DNA of 64,000 nt from Hydrogenophaga flava NBRC 102514 (GCF_001571145.1 NZ_BCTF01000024.1:26801-90800); one strand, 5' to 3'. Counted from the stretch's first letter, positions 39,061-48,929 are shown. Notes: a model not told the origin generated them from the sequence alone. Made by a program: numbers and translations.

Positions 39061-39837
39061 TCAGCCGTTGTCAGCGAATGCGCGCTCGATCACGAACTGG
39101 CCCGGGCGCGTGGTGTTGCCCTCGGCAAAACCGCGCTTCTCACACAACGCCTTGAGGTCGCGCAGCATCTCGGGGCTGCCGCAGATCATGACGCGGTCTT
39201 CGGCCGGGTTCAACTCGGGCAGGCCGGTGTCCTTGGCGATCTGGCCACTCTCGATAATGTTGGGGATGCGGCCCTGGTGCAAGAACGGCTCGCGCGTCAC
39301 GGTCGGGTAGTAGATGAACTGCTGGCTCACCATCTCGCCCAGGAACTCGTGCTGCTTGAGCTGGGTTTCCAGCATGTCGCGGTAGGCCAGCTCCTTGACT
39401 TCGCGCACACCGTGGATCAGCACCACTTGTTCGAACTTCTCGTAGGTCTCGGGGTCGCGCACGATCGATAGGAACGGCGCCAGCCCGGTGCCGGTGGCCA
39501 GCAGGTACAGACGCTTGGCCGGCAGCAGGTAGTCGATCAGCAGCGTGCCGGTGGGCTTCTTGCCGACGACGATGGTGTCGCCCACCTGGATGTGCTGCAG
39601 GCGGCTGGTCAGCGGGCCGTCCGGCACCTTGATGCTAAGAAACTCCAGGTGCTCTTCGTAGTTGGCGCTGGCGATCGAGTAGGCACGCAACAGCGGCTTG
39701 TCGTTCACCCGCAGACCGATCATGGTGAAGTGGCCATTGGAGAAGCGCAGCGCCGTGTCGCGCGTCGTGGTGAAACTGAACAGGCGATCGGTCCAGTGGT
39801 GAACGCTCAGGACGCGCTCTTCCAGAAATGCACTCAT
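39061..39837 (-). CDS. fpr: Ferredoxin-NADP reductase (Fpr family)
   Basis: 258-aa FAD enzyme: FAD motif LLRAYSIASANYEEHLEF (RAYSI), substrate-loop GPLTSRLQHIQVGDTI, and NADP part LLATGTGLAPFLSIVRDPE and VMICGSPEML. It exchanges electrons between NADPH and ferredoxin or flavodoxin, often in oxidative stress. The neighbour yggX, read the other way, also belongs to the oxidative-stress response. The 290 bases between them hold no gene that I can support. Confidence 0.95.
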   Translation of the reverse strand: MSAFLEERVLSVHHWTDRLFSFTTTRDTALRFSNGHFTMIGLRVNDKPLLRAYSIASANYEEHLEFLSIKVPDGPLTSRLQHIQVGDTIVVGKKPTGTLLIDYLLPAKRLYLLATGTGLAPFLSIVRDPETYEKFEQVVLIHGVREVKELAYRDMLETQLKQHEFLGEMVSQQFIYYPTVTREPFLHQGRIPNIIESGQIAKDTGLPELNPAEDRVMICGSPEMLRDLKALCEKRGFAEGNTTRPGQFVIERAFADNG

Positions 39838-40127
39838 GGTCTTGAAGAAGATGGGTCCGGCGAGAACGTCGGACTTGAAAACAAAAACAGTTCGCGATTG
39901 TAGAAGTCGGGTTCTGGTGCGTCTTGCGATAAATCAGGAACTGGCACCGGCGCCCGAAGGGGATTCGCTTGCGCTGGGGTTTCGTTGCTACAGTGGAGCC
40001 CCTCTTGCAGGCCCCCTGCACCATGCAACCCGGTCTTGCTGGCTGCGCGCATCATGCCGACCTTGGGTTAATACTGGAACTAATAGTTTTTCATTTTACT
40101 TAGACATCAACAGAATAAGGAAACCCC

Positions 40128-40406
40128 ATGGCACGCACCGTTCACTGCATCAAGCTCGGCAAGGACGCCGAAGGCCTGGACTTTCCACCCTACCCCGGCG
40201 AGCTGGGCAAGCGCATCTATGAGAACGTGAGCAAGGAAGCATGGGCCACCTGGCTCAAGCACCAGACCATGCTGCTCAACGAGAACCGCCTCAACCTGGC
40301 CGATGCCCGGGCCCGCCAGTACCTGGCGCGCCAGATGGAGAAGCACTTTTTTGGCGAAGGTGCCGACGCAGCGACGGGCTATGTGCCCCCGAGTGCGGGT
40401 CAGTAA
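40128..40406 (+). CDS. yggX: Oxidative damage protection protein / Fe(2+)-trafficking protein
   Basis: 92-aa member of the YggX family: [56 protein letters not shown]. YggX protects iron-sulfur proteins from oxidation and may handle ferrous iron. The single Cys near the N-terminus (HCIKL) is the conserved one. The predicted mRNA has a 30-base AT-rich leader with an AAGGAAA ribosome site. Confidence 0.97.
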   Translation: MARTVHCIKLGKDAEGLDFPPYPGELGKRIYENVSKEAWATWLKHQTMLLNENRLNLADARARQYLARQMEKHFFGEGADAATGYVPPSAGQ

Positions 40407-40425
40407 GCAGCCAGATCACCCCGTC

Positions 40426-41595
40426 GTGACCTCCTCATCCCGCCACGCGCTGGTGCTGGGCGCCGGCCTGGCTGGGTCTGCCTGTTGTGCGGCCCTCACC
40501 CGCCGGGGCTGGCGGGTCGAGCTGCTTGAACGCGGCCCCCAGGCCGCCATGGGCGCCTCCGGCCTCCCGGTGGGCATGCTCAGCCCACATGTCACGCGCG
40601 CGCCAACCCCGCTCTCGCGCCTGTGCTCCTTGGGCGTGGCCGATGCACGGGCCCAGCTGGAGCGTCTGGTGCCACAGGGCCATGGCTGGCAGGCCACGGA
40701 AGTCGACAACCTGGGACACGACCCCGGGCGCTGGCCCGCAGCGGTGGTCCGGCCATCGGCGCTGGTGCATGCCTGGCTGACCGAGGCGCAAGCTTCCGGG
40801 GGCTTGGGCATCCGCTTCGATGCCATTGTTGCGAGCCTGGCGCAAGAAGATAGGCAGTGGGTGGCCAGAGATGGCGCAGGCGCTGTGCTCGGCGCCGCGC
40901 CGACCGTGGTGGTGGCCACCGCCTACGGGGCGTTTCCATTGCTGGAAAGAATCCACGGTTCCGGATCAGGCGCGGTGCCGCTGCGGCCGGTCAAGGGCCA
41001 GTTGACACTCGCCGCTCTGCAGACGCCACCGCTCGCGCCCCGCCCCACGCGCAACAACGGGGTCTTTGTGCCGGCCTACGAAGATGCGGGTCTGCCGCCT
41101 GCATGGCCTTCCACCGTCTGGGCCATGGGTTCCACCTATGAGCGCGGCCACGACGACACCACCGTGGATGCGGCTGCACACGAACGCAATGCGGCGAGCC
41201 TGGAGGAAATGCATCCGCAGGCAGCGGCCGAACTGCGGCGCTGTGCCCGCGAAGGGCGCCTGCTGGGCTGGTCGCAGGTCCGGTGTGCGTCTCAGGACCG
41301 GCTGCCGATGGTCGGCGCCGTACCCGACCTCAAAGCAATGCAGGACATGTTCAACGCAGCCGGCGCGCGCCGCGGCAGGATCCCTTTGCTGGACACGCCC
41401 CGTATGCCGGGCCTGTTCATGCTGACGGCACTGGGCTCCCGCGGCCTGACGCTGGCCCACTGGTGCGCCGACTGGCTGGCCGGCCGGATGAGCGGAGAGC
41501 CCTCGCCACTGCCCGAGCAGGATCTGGATCTGGAGAAGGCCCTCGACCCGGCTCGTTTTGCCTGGAAGGCGGCCCGCCGGCAGCCTGCGGTCTGA
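40426..41595 (+). CDS. FAD-dependent oxidoreductase, MnmC C-terminal-domain-like
   Basis: About 389 aa. Dinucleotide motif ALVLGAGLAGSACCAALTRRGWRVELLER, then ASGLPVGMLSPHVTRAPTPLSRL and a C-terminal MLTALGSRGLTLAHWCADWLAGRM, the layout of the FAD domain of MnmC, which demodifies cmnm5s2U34 in tRNA. The methyltransferase half of MnmC is absent here. GTG 40426 is my choice; GTG 40393 or ATG 40381 would overlap yggX and are possible. Confidence 0.82.
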   Translation: MTSSSRHALVLGAGLAGSACCAALTRRGWRVELLERGPQAAMGASGLPVGMLSPHVTRAPTPLSRLCSLGVADARAQLERLVPQGHGWQATEVDNLGHDPGRWPAAVVRPSALVHAWLTEAQASGGLGIRFDAIVASLAQEDRQWVARDGAGAVLGAAPTVVVATAYGAFPLLERIHGSGSGAVPLRPVKGQLTLAALQTPPLAPRPTRNNGVFVPAYEDAGLPPAWPSTVWAMGSTYERGHDDTTVDAAAHERNAASLEEMHPQAAAELRRCAREGRLLGWSQVRCASQDRLPMVGAVPDLKAMQDMFNAAGARRGRIPLLDTPRMPGLFMLTALGSRGLTLAHWCADWLAGRMSGEPSPLPEQDLDLEKALDPARFAWKAARRQPAV

Positions 41596-41601
41596 GCCCG
41601 A

Positions 41602-42393
41602 TCAAGCCAGGAGCTCGAGCCAGCGCCGCCATTGGGCTTCCTGCAACGGCCGCCCCACCAGGGCGCTGATGCCCGTGCGTTCGGTGTCCCGCCTGAGCCG
41701 CCGACGATTGAGCCAGGGTGCGAGGGGATCGGCGTGCTCGCTCACCCCCACGGTCAAGGCGTTGGCGTTGTGCTGGGCGAACAGCCGCGCCAGCTGCCAG
41801 GTGTCTACATGGTGCTCGTCCAGGTCGAACACCCCACAGACATAACGGTGGCGTCCGATGCATTCGAGCGCGGTCTCGGTGCTGTCCGCCTCGTCCACTT
41901 CCGACACACCCACCCCGGACAGCCACGCCGTGACCTGCCCGCGCTCGCCCGCGGCGCCGACGATCAACGCCCGCTTGTTCGGGGACGCCACGCCGGTCTC
42001 CAGAGGTCCGGGCTGGGTCACATCCAGGTCGAGGAAGCCCGAGTCCACCTGTCGCGCGGCATACACCGCATCCAGATCATTGAGCATGACGGCCCACTGG
42101 ATCGGCCGCTCCAGCACCCGCCAGGCATGCGCAGGTGCATGCGCCCCCACCCAGATCAGCCGCTGACCCGGCGGAGTCTCCCTGGCATGGGACAACACCG
42201 CTTCGGCCGCGTCGCCGTCCACCAGGGCCACCTCTGCCAGCCGGGTCGGGGCCTGGACGCCGGGCGCGGTCAGTGGCACCCAGGGCGCGTAACTCAGTTC
42301 GCGCTCTTCGGACAGCCGGAAAACAGTGTTGAGCGCATGTCGCTCCACGTCACTGAAGCCCACCACCCGCACATGAATCCGCTGCTTGACCAT
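41602..42393 (-). CDS. Hypothetical protein with response-regulator-like segments
   Basis: 263 aa, no recognised family. It has two halves that look like receiver-type alpha/beta folds (VRVVGFSDVERHALNTVFRLSEERELSY; KRALIVGAAGERGQVTAWLSGVGVSEVDEADSTETALECIGRHRYVCGVFDLDEH), but phosphoacceptor Asp motifs are not clear. The gene ends 6 bases from the stop of the convergent oxidoreductase gene. Confidence 0.65.
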   Translation of the reverse strand: MVKQRIHVRVVGFSDVERHALNTVFRLSEERELSYAPWVPLTAPGVQAPTRLAEVALVDGDAAEAVLSHARETPPGQRLIWVGAHAPAHAWRVLERPIQWAVMLNDLDAVYAARQVDSGFLDLDVTQPGPLETGVASPNKRALIVGAAGERGQVTAWLSGVGVSEVDEADSTETALECIGRHRYVCGVFDLDEHHVDTWQLARLFAQHNANALTVGVSEHADPLAPWLNRRRLRRDTERTGISALVGRPLQEAQWRRWLELLA

Positions 42394-42530
42394 CGGCGCA
42401 TGTTACCCGCGTGACGCCGCTGCACAACCAAAAGAGATCAGACATCCGACGCATTTGATAACCAGAAGAAATATATGAACAACCAAAATGTCGTTTGAGA
42501 TATATGGGCATTTGCGTAGAGTCGCGCCCC

Positions 42531-43322
42531 ATGTCGGAACTTGCTTTTGTCTTTGCCGGTTTTTTTGTGGGCCTCGTGGTGGGCCTGACTGGCGTGGGCG
42601 GCGGTTCGCTGATGACCCCCATCCTGATTTTCTTCTTCGGAATCAAGCCCTACCTGGCCGTGGGCACCGACCTCCTGTTCGCCGCCGTAACCAAGGCGGG
42701 TGGCACCATCAATCTGGCACGCCAGCGCCTGGTGCCTTGGCGCGTGGTGGCCCAGCTGTGCGCCGGCAGCATCCCGGCCGCGCTGGCCACGCTGTGGGTG
42801 CTGCACCGGGTGGGCCCGGCCAATCCCGCTGTGCAATCGGTGATGACCCACACCCTCGGCATCGCCCTGCTGCTCACCGCCGCCGCCATGCTCTACAAGG
42901 CGGCCCGTGGCAAGGTGCTGCCGCGCAGCCTGCCCGCGACGGAAGTCGACAAGGCCACCCATGCCCGCCACTGGAGCCTGCCGGTGCTGTTCGGCGCCGT
43001 CATTGGCACCCTGGTCACGCTGACCTCGGTCGGCGCCGGTGCCATCGGTGTGTCGGTGCTGCTGCTCCTGTTCCCGCTGCTGCCACTGCCGCGCATCGTG
43101 GCCGCCGACATCGCCTACGCCGTGCCACTGACCCTGGTCGCGGGCCTGGGCCACGCCAGCCTGGGTTCGGTCGACTGGCCCCTGCTGGGCAAACTGCTGG
43201 CCGGTTCGCTGCCCGGCATCTGGCTCGGCACCCGCCTGATGCGCCACACGCCCGAGCGCCTGGTTCGCTCCCTGCTCTCGCTGCTGCTGGCTTACGCCGG
43301 CACCAAGCTGATCGCCTTCTGA
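42531..43322 (+). CDS. TauE/SafE family sulfite/organosulfonate exporter
   Basis: 263-aa polytopic membrane protein with about eight helices: AFVFAGFFVGLVVGLTGVGGGSLMTPILIFFFGIKPYLAVGTDLLFAAVTK and the repeat in the second half (VGAGAIGVSVLLLLFPLLP). TauE/SafE exporters remove sulfite and related anions. Position just upstream of cysI fits protection from sulfite. The 137-base upstream region (42394-42530) is AT-rich, likely carrying the promoter for the whole cys operon; no exact CysB site is claimed. Confidence 0.92.
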   Translation: MSELAFVFAGFFVGLVVGLTGVGGGSLMTPILIFFFGIKPYLAVGTDLLFAAVTKAGGTINLARQRLVPWRVVAQLCAGSIPAALATLWVLHRVGPANPAVQSVMTHTLGIALLLTAAAMLYKAARGKVLPRSLPATEVDKATHARHWSLPVLFGAVIGTLVTLTSVGAGAIGVSVLLLLFPLLPLPRIVAADIAYAVPLTLVAGLGHASLGSVDWPLLGKLLAGSLPGIWLGTRLMRHTPERLVRSLLSLLLAYAGTKLIAF

Positions 43323-43344
43323 TTTCTGCCTCTCCACGACAGCC

Positions 43345-45126
43345 ATGTACCAGTACTCCGATTTCGACCGACAGTTCGTCCAACAGCGCGCCGCCCAGTT
43401 CCGCGACCAGCTCGAACGCTTCCAGGCCGGCACGCTGGACGGCGAGGCCTTCAAGCCGCTGCGCCTGCAGAACGGCTGGTACATCCAGCGCTTCGCGCCT
43501 ATGCTGCGCGTGGCCGTGCCCTACGGCGAAATCAACACCGCCCAGCTGCGCGTGCTGGCGAAGCTGGCCCGCGAGTTCGACCACAAGGAAGCGCACGACA
43601 CGTCCAAGGCCAACGCCGCCCTGGCCGACGTGCCCAGCCTGCCGGACCGCTGCGCCCACTTCACCACGCGCCAGAACGTGCAGTACAACTGGATCCCTCT
43701 AGACCGTGCCGCCGACGCCATGGACCTGCTGGCCAGCGTGAACCTGCACGGCATCCAGACCAGCGGCAACTGCATCCGCAACATCACCACTGACGCGCTG
43801 GCCGGCATCGCGGTGGACGAAGTGGCCGACCCGCGCCCTTTCGCGGAGATCATGCGCCAGTGGAGCACGCTGCACCCCGAATTCGCCTTCCTGCCGCGCA
43901 AGTTCAAGATCGCCATCACCGGCGCCCGCGAAGACCGGGCCGCCACCCCCTGGCACGATGTCGGCCTGCGCCTGCTGCGCAATGTGGACGGCGACCTGGG
44001 CTTCCAGGTGCGCGTGGGCGGCGGCATGGGCCGCACCCCCATCATCGGCTCGGTGATCCGCGAATTCCTGCCCTGGCACCAGATCCTCAACTACCTGGAA
44101 GCCATCGTCCGCGCCTACAACCGCTTCGGCCGCCGCGACAACAAGTACAAGGCCCGCATCAAGATCTTGGTCAAGGCCGAAGGCCAATCCTTCACCGACC
44201 AAGTGGAGGCTGAGTACCGCGACATCGTCGAAAAGGACGGCGCACCGCACACCATCACCCAGGCCGAACTGGACCGCGTGAGCGCTTTCTTCGTCCAGCC
44301 CACCCTCAGCTGCGACCGCAAGAGCGCCGACGCCAAGATTGCCAACATCCTCAAGGCCGCGGCCGAGGACGACGTGGAGTTCAGCCGCTGGCTGACTCGC
44401 AACGTCAAGCCGCACCAGAACCCCGACCTGCGCGCCGTCACCCTGTCCTTCAAACGCCTGGGCTCGGCTCCTGGTGACGCCACGGCCGACCAGCTGGAAC
44501 GCGCCGCCGAGCTGGTGGACCGTTTCTCCAGCGGCGAGGCGCGCGTGACGCACGAGCAGAACCTGCTGCTGCCCTGGGTCAGCTGCGATCAGTTGCCCGA
44601 GCTCTGGCGCGAGGCGCGCCGCCTGGGCTTGGCCAAGCCCAACATAGGCCTGCTGTCCGACATGATCGCCTGCCCCGGCGGCGACTTCTGCGATCTGGCG
44701 AACGCCCGCTCCCTGCCGATCGCGCAGGCCCTGCTGGCCCGCTACCAGGACCTGGACGAGCTGCACGACCTGGGCGAGATCGACCTGCACATCAGCGGCT
44801 GCATCAACAGCTGCGGCCACCACCACAGCGGCCACATCGGCATCCTCGGCGTCGACAAGGACGGCCAGGAGTGGTACCAGGTCACCCTGGGCGGCTCCGA
44901 CGGTACGCGCCTGTCCGGCGAAGCCGTGCCGGGCAAGGTGATCGGCCCGTCCTTCGCGGCCGATGAGATGGTCGACGTGATCGAGGCCCTGATCGACACC
45001 TTCCGCACCCAGCGCCAGCCGGCAGAGACCTTCGTCAACACCGTCAAGCGCGTGGGCATCGAGCCCTTCAAGACCGCCGCCAACGCGGTGCGCGTGGCCA
45101 CGGCCCGCACCCCGGTCGCCGCCTGA
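43345..45126 (+). CDS. cysI: Sulfite/nitrite reductase, siroheme [4Fe-4S] hemoprotein
   Basis: 593 aa. Reduces sulfite to sulfide with six electrons. Siroheme/[4Fe-4S] ligands are in CPGGDFC and CINSCGHHHSG (about residues 438-500); the N-terminal half has RQNVQYNWI and HGIQTSGNCIRNIT. No flavoprotein CysJ is nearby; electrons could come from ferredoxin, and fdxA and a ferredoxin reductase lie at 48592-49994. It is 22 bases after the TauE gene and 17 before the DUF934 gene. Confidence 0.95.
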   Translation: MYQYSDFDRQFVQQRAAQFRDQLERFQAGTLDGEAFKPLRLQNGWYIQRFAPMLRVAVPYGEINTAQLRVLAKLAREFDHKEAHDTSKANAALADVPSLPDRCAHFTTRQNVQYNWIPLDRAADAMDLLASVNLHGIQTSGNCIRNITTDALAGIAVDEVADPRPFAEIMRQWSTLHPEFAFLPRKFKIAITGAREDRAATPWHDVGLRLLRNVDGDLGFQVRVGGGMGRTPIIGSVIREFLPWHQILNYLEAIVRAYNRFGRRDNKYKARIKILVKAEGQSFTDQVEAEYRDIVEKDGAPHTITQAELDRVSAFFVQPTLSCDRKSADAKIANILKAAAEDDVEFSRWLTRNVKPHQNPDLRAVTLSFKRLGSAPGDATADQLERAAELVDRFSSGEARVTHEQNLLLPWVSCDQLPELWREARRLGLAKPNIGLLSDMIACPGGDFCDLANARSLPIAQALLARYQDLDELHDLGEIDLHISGCINSCGHHHSGHIGILGVDKDGQEWYQVTLGGSDGTRLSGEAVPGKVIGPSFAADEMVDVIEALIDTFRTQRQPAETFVNTVKRVGIEPFKTAANAVRVATARTPVAA

Positions 45127-45143
45127 ACGCACGAGCCAACGAC

Positions 45144-45527
45144 ATGAAACCCACGATCCAACTCTTCAAGGCCGACAGCTTCAGCGCCGACGAGGCCGGC
45201 ACCCTGACCCTGGCCAACGACGCCGACCCGCGCGAGGCCTCCCTGGACGGCATCCACACGGTTCAGCTGCAATTCCCGTCGTTTGCCGACGGCCGCGCTT
45301 TCAGCCAGGCCTTCCTGCTGCGCCGCCGCCTGGGCTTCACCGGCCAGATCCGTGCCATTGGCGACGTGCTGATCGACCAACTGGCGCAGATGCAGCGCAG
45401 CGGCTTCACGCAGGCCGTGCTGCGCGCCGACCAGAGTGTTGAACATGGACAGAAGCTGCTGGCCCAGTACGACGCCTACTACCAGGGCGATGCGGTGGAC
45501 ACCCGCCCGCACTTCGCCACCGCCTGA
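45144..45527 (+). CDS. DUF934 family protein of the sulfite-reduction operon
   Basis: 127-aa small protein, VQLQFPSFADGRAFSQAFLLRRRLGFTGQIRAIGDVLIDQLAQMQRSGFTQAVLR. DUF934 genes almost always follow cysI in this order, so an accessory role in sulfite reduction (electron transfer or assembly) is inferred from context only. It is 17 bases from both neighbours. Confidence 0.9.
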   Translation: MKPTIQLFKADSFSADEAGTLTLANDADPREASLDGIHTVQLQFPSFADGRAFSQAFLLRRRLGFTGQIRAIGDVLIDQLAQMQRSGFTQAVLRADQSVEHGQKLLAQYDAYYQGDAVDTRPHFATA

Positions 45528-45544
45528 ACACAGGGAAGAACACC

Positions 45545-46168
45545 ATGAGCACCATCGATCTCGCCAAGATCAATGCCGACCTGGGCCACGACGCGCCCGC
45601 ACTGGTGAAGTGGGCACTGGGCCTGGACCTGCCCGCCATCGTCACCACCAACTTCCGTCCCTTCGAGGCCGTGATCCTGCACCTGGTCACCCAGGTCAGG
45701 CCCGACGTGCCGGTGGTCTGGATGGACAACGGCTACAACACCGAAGCGACCTACCGGTTCGCCGACGAAGTGACGAAGCAGCTGAAGCTGAACCTGCAGA
45801 TCTACCTGCCGCGCCGCTCGCGCGCGCACCGCGAAGCCGTGGAAGGCGCTACACCCGCGCTGGACGACCCGCGCCACGCCGCGTTCACCGAGGAAGTGAA
45901 GCTGGAGCCCTTCGCCCGTGCCCTGCGCGAGACCGCGCCCAAGGTCTGGTTCACCGCCCTGCGCGCCACCGACACCGCCGTGCGCGCCCAGATGGACCCG
46001 GTGAGCATCAACCCGGACGGCCTGATCAAGGTCGCCCCGCTGCTGCACTGGACCTCCAAGGACCTGTACCACTACTGCGAACTGCACGGCCTGCCCAACA
46101 ACTTCGACTACGTGGATCCGACCAAGGGCGAAGACAACCGCGAATGCGGACTGCACCTGGCACACTGA
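45545..46168 (+). CDS. cysH: PAPS/APS reductase family protein (CysH-like)
   Basis: 207 aa. Thioredoxin- or glutathione-dependent reduction of (P)APS to sulfite. PP-loop-like region NFRPFEAVILHLVTQVRPDVPVVWMDNGYNTEATYRFADE and the C-terminal catalytic Cys in RECGLHLAH are present. The double-Cys and CxxC set that binds [4Fe-4S] in APS reductases is missing, and the RREQS motif of E. coli CysH is RATDTAV-like here. No cysC gene is in the operon, so whether APS or PAPS is the substrate is open. It is shorter than the usual 240 aa. Confidence 0.9.
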   Translation: MSTIDLAKINADLGHDAPALVKWALGLDLPAIVTTNFRPFEAVILHLVTQVRPDVPVVWMDNGYNTEATYRFADEVTKQLKLNLQIYLPRRSRAHREAVEGATPALDDPRHAAFTEEVKLEPFARALRETAPKVWFTALRATDTAVRAQMDPVSINPDGLIKVAPLLHWTSKDLYHYCELHGLPNNFDYVDPTKGEDNRECGLHLAH

Positions 46169-46189
46169 ACCGAACGACCGAATCCGATC

Positions 46190-47134
46190 ATGAACGCCCG
46201 TACCGACACCGCCGTGCTGCAAACTGCTGAACACCACCTGAGCAACGCCCACCTGGACGCGCTCGAAGAGGAGACCATCTTCATCCTGCGCGAGGTCGCT
46301 GCCGCCTTCGAGCGCCCCGCCCTGCTGTTCTCCGGTGGCAAGGACTCGCTGGTCATGCTCAAGTGCGCCGAAAAGGCGTTTGGCGTCGGCCGCATTCCCT
46401 ACCCGCTGCTGATGATCGACACCGGTCACAACTTCCCTGAAGTGACCGACTTCCGCGACCGCCGCGCCGCAGAGCTGCAAGCCGAACTGATCGTGCGCAG
46501 CGTGGAAGACTCCATGGCCCGCGGCACCGTGCGCCTGGCCCACCCGGGTGAGAGCCGCAACGTGCACCAGTCGGTCACGCTGCTGGAAGCCATCGAGGAA
46601 TTTCGCTTTGACGCCCTGATCGGCGGCGCCCGCCGCGACGAGGAAAAGGCGCGCGCCAAGGAGCGCATCTTTTCGCACCGCGACAGCTTCGGCCAGTGGC
46701 AACCCAAGGCCCAGCGTCCCGAGCTCTGGACCCTGTTCAACACCCGCCTGGCCCCGGGCGAGCACTTCCGAGTGTTCCCCATCAGCAACTGGACCGAGCT
46801 GGACGTGTGGCAGTACATCGAGCGCGAGAAGATCGCCCTGCCCTCGATCTACTACACCCACAAGCGCGAGGTGGTCGACCGCCGCGGCCTGCTGGTGCCG
46901 GTGACCGAACTGACCCCGCCCAAAGACGGCGAGACCGTGCAGATCCGCGACGTGCGCTTCCGCACCGTCGGGGACATCACCTGCACCTGCCCGGTGGAAA
47001 GCCTGGCCGCCACGGCCGGCGACATCGTGATCGAGACGCTGGCGGCCGATGTGAGCGAGCGCGGTGCGACGCGCATGGACGACAAGACGTCCGAAGCTTC
47101 TATGGAGAAGCGCAAGAAAGATGGCTATTTCTGA
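46190..47134 (+). CDS. cysD: Sulfate adenylyltransferase subunit 2
   Basis: 314-aa catalytic subunit of ATP sulfurylase. The PP-loop motif LLFSGGKDSLVMLK (about residue 45), GHNFPEVTDFRD, LIGGARRDEEKARAKERIFSHRD and FPISNWTELDVWQYI are all typical. It works with CysN to make APS. cysN follows after 44 bases. Confidence 0.97.
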   Translation: MNARTDTAVLQTAEHHLSNAHLDALEEETIFILREVAAAFERPALLFSGGKDSLVMLKCAEKAFGVGRIPYPLLMIDTGHNFPEVTDFRDRRAAELQAELIVRSVEDSMARGTVRLAHPGESRNVHQSVTLLEAIEEFRFDALIGGARRDEEKARAKERIFSHRDSFGQWQPKAQRPELWTLFNTRLAPGEHFRVFPISNWTELDVWQYIEREKIALPSIYYTHKREVVDRRGLLVPVTELTPPKDGETVQIRDVRFRTVGDITCTCPVESLAATAGDIVIETLAADVSERGATRMDDKTSEASMEKRKKDGYF

Positions 47135-47178
47135 AGCCGACGTTGCCCTCACGAAATGACATTTCCCCGGATATTTCC

Positions 47179-48483
47179 ATGAACGCTGTTGTTAATCCTT
47201 CCACTGCCGCCGACACCCGCACCGCGCTGAAGTTCATCACCTGTGGCTCGGTCGATGACGGCAAGAGCACCCTGATCGGTCGCCTGCTGGTGGACAGCAA
47301 GGCGGTGCTGCAGGACCACCTCGCCGGCGTGCAGCGCCAGGGCGAGACCGATCTGGCCCTGCTGACCGACGGACTGTCGGCCGAGCGCGAGCAAGGCATC
47401 ACCATCGACGTCGCCTACCGCTACTTCAACACCGAAACGCGCAAGTTCATCATCGGCGACGCCCCCGGCCACGAGCAGTACACCCGCAACATGGTCACGG
47501 CCGCCTCGGCCGCCGACGCCGCCGTGGTGCTGGTCGACGCCACCAAGCTGGACTGGCGCGACGCCGGCCTGAAGCTGCTGCCGCAGACGCGCCGCCACTC
47601 GCTGCTGCTCAAGCTGCTGCGCGTGCCCTCCGTGGTGTTCGCCGTCAACAAGCTCGATGCTGTCGAAGACAGTGCGCTGGCATTCAGCAACATCTCGGGC
47701 GCACTGAGCGCGTTTGCAACGGACGCGGGGATCGAGGTCACCGCCACCGTTCCGGTGTCCGCGCTCAAGGGCTGGAACGTGGTCGATGCCCCCGAGCAAG
47801 CGGGCTGGTGCGGCTACCAGGGCCCGACCCTGCTGGACATCCTGGAGCACCTGCCGGTGACCCGCCCGGACACCGAGCTCCCGCTCGCTTTCCCTGTCCA
47901 GTGGGTGGAGAAATTCTCGTCGTCGTCCGACACCAGCCAGGGCCGCCGCGTGTTCTGGGGCCGAGTCGCCACTGGTTCCGTGCAACCCGGTCAACAGATC
48001 AAGGTCATGCCCAGCGGCCAGACCGCCACCGTTGCTCAGGTGCTCAACCACGTGCGCAACCCGCAGGCAGTGGCTGCTGGACACAGCGCTGGCATCGTGC
48101 TCGACCGCGAGGTCGATGTCTCGCGTGGCGACTGGCTGCTGGCCGTCAACGAGCAAGGTCAATCCCTCGAAGCCAGCCGCGAGATCCGCGCCACTGTCGC
48201 GTGGATGGACGACGAAACCCTGGTCGCCGGCCGTGTCTACTGGGCGCTGCATGGCCACCGCTGGGTCAAGGCCAAGGTCAAGCGCATCGTGCACAAGCTG
48301 GACATTCACACGCTTGCCGAAGAGGACGCCACGCAGCTCGAACCCAACGCCATCGGCCACATCGAACTGGCGCTGCAGGAACCTCTGGCCACTGCACCGT
48401 TCACACAGTCGCGTGCACTGGGTTCGCTGGTATTGGTGGACACCGCCAGTCACAAAACCTCTGGCGCCGTGCTCGTGAACTGA
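47179..48483 (+). CDS. cysN: Sulfate adenylyltransferase subunit 1 (GTPase)
   Basis: 434-aa EF-Tu-like GTPase that powers CysD. G1 motif GSVDDGKSTLIGRLLVD, switch DGLSAEREQGITIDVAYRYF, G3 DAPGHEQYTRNMVTAAS, G4 NKLD. It lacks a fused CysC kinase domain. ATG 47179 gives the normal N-terminus; a longer frame upstream overlaps cysD and is not used. Confidence 0.97.
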   Translation: MNAVVNPSTAADTRTALKFITCGSVDDGKSTLIGRLLVDSKAVLQDHLAGVQRQGETDLALLTDGLSAEREQGITIDVAYRYFNTETRKFIIGDAPGHEQYTRNMVTAASAADAAVVLVDATKLDWRDAGLKLLPQTRRHSLLLKLLRVPSVVFAVNKLDAVEDSALAFSNISGALSAFATDAGIEVTATVPVSALKGWNVVDAPEQAGWCGYQGPTLLDILEHLPVTRPDTELPLAFPVQWVEKFSSSSDTSQGRRVFWGRVATGSVQPGQQIKVMPSGQTATVAQVLNHVRNPQAVAAGHSAGIVLDREVDVSRGDWLLAVNEQGQSLEASREIRATVAWMDDETLVAGRVYWALHGHRWVKAKVKRIVHKLDIHTLAEEDATQLEPNAIGHIELALQEPLATAPFTQSRALGSLVLVDTASHKTSGAVLVN

Positions 48484-48591
48484 CGCGCTTCGCAGGCTGG
48501 GTTTAACCAATATCAAGGCCAAGGGCTTCCCCGGGCCTTACCCTCCTGCACCGCCTAAAATCCCCGGTTTGATCGATTTTTCTGCCACACC

Positions 48592-48921
48592 ATGACCCAC
48601 GTCGTCACTGAAGCCTGCATCCGCTGCAAATACACCGACTGCGTCGACGTCTGCCCCGTCGACTGCTTCCGCGAAGGCCCGAACTTCCTGACCATCGATC
48701 CGGACGAGTGCATCGACTGTGCGGTCTGCATTCCCGAGTGCCCGGTCAGCGCCATCTTCGCCGAAGAGGATCTGCCCAAGGACCAGGTGCACATGACGGC
48801 GCTGAACGCCGAACTGGCCAAGCTGCCGAACTGGAAGAGCATCACCAAGCGCAAGGACCCGCTGCCCGACCACGAGGAGTGGAAGGACCGCACCGGCAAA
48901 CTGTCCGAACTCGCTCGCTGA
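48592..48921 (+). CDS. fdxA: Ferredoxin FdxA (7Fe type)
   Basis: 109 aa. N-terminal cluster motifs [18 protein letters not shown] and [16 protein letters not shown] bind a [3Fe-4S] and a [4Fe-4S] cluster. It carries low-potential electrons. It is 8 bases upstream of a ferredoxin reductase gene and 108 after cysN. Confidence 0.97.
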   Translation: MTHVVTEACIRCKYTDCVDVCPVDCFREGPNFLTIDPDECIDCAVCIPECPVSAIFAEEDLPKDQVHMTALNAELAKLPNWKSITKRKDPLPDHEEWKDRTGKLSELAR

Positions 48922-48929
48922 CCCAGGAG

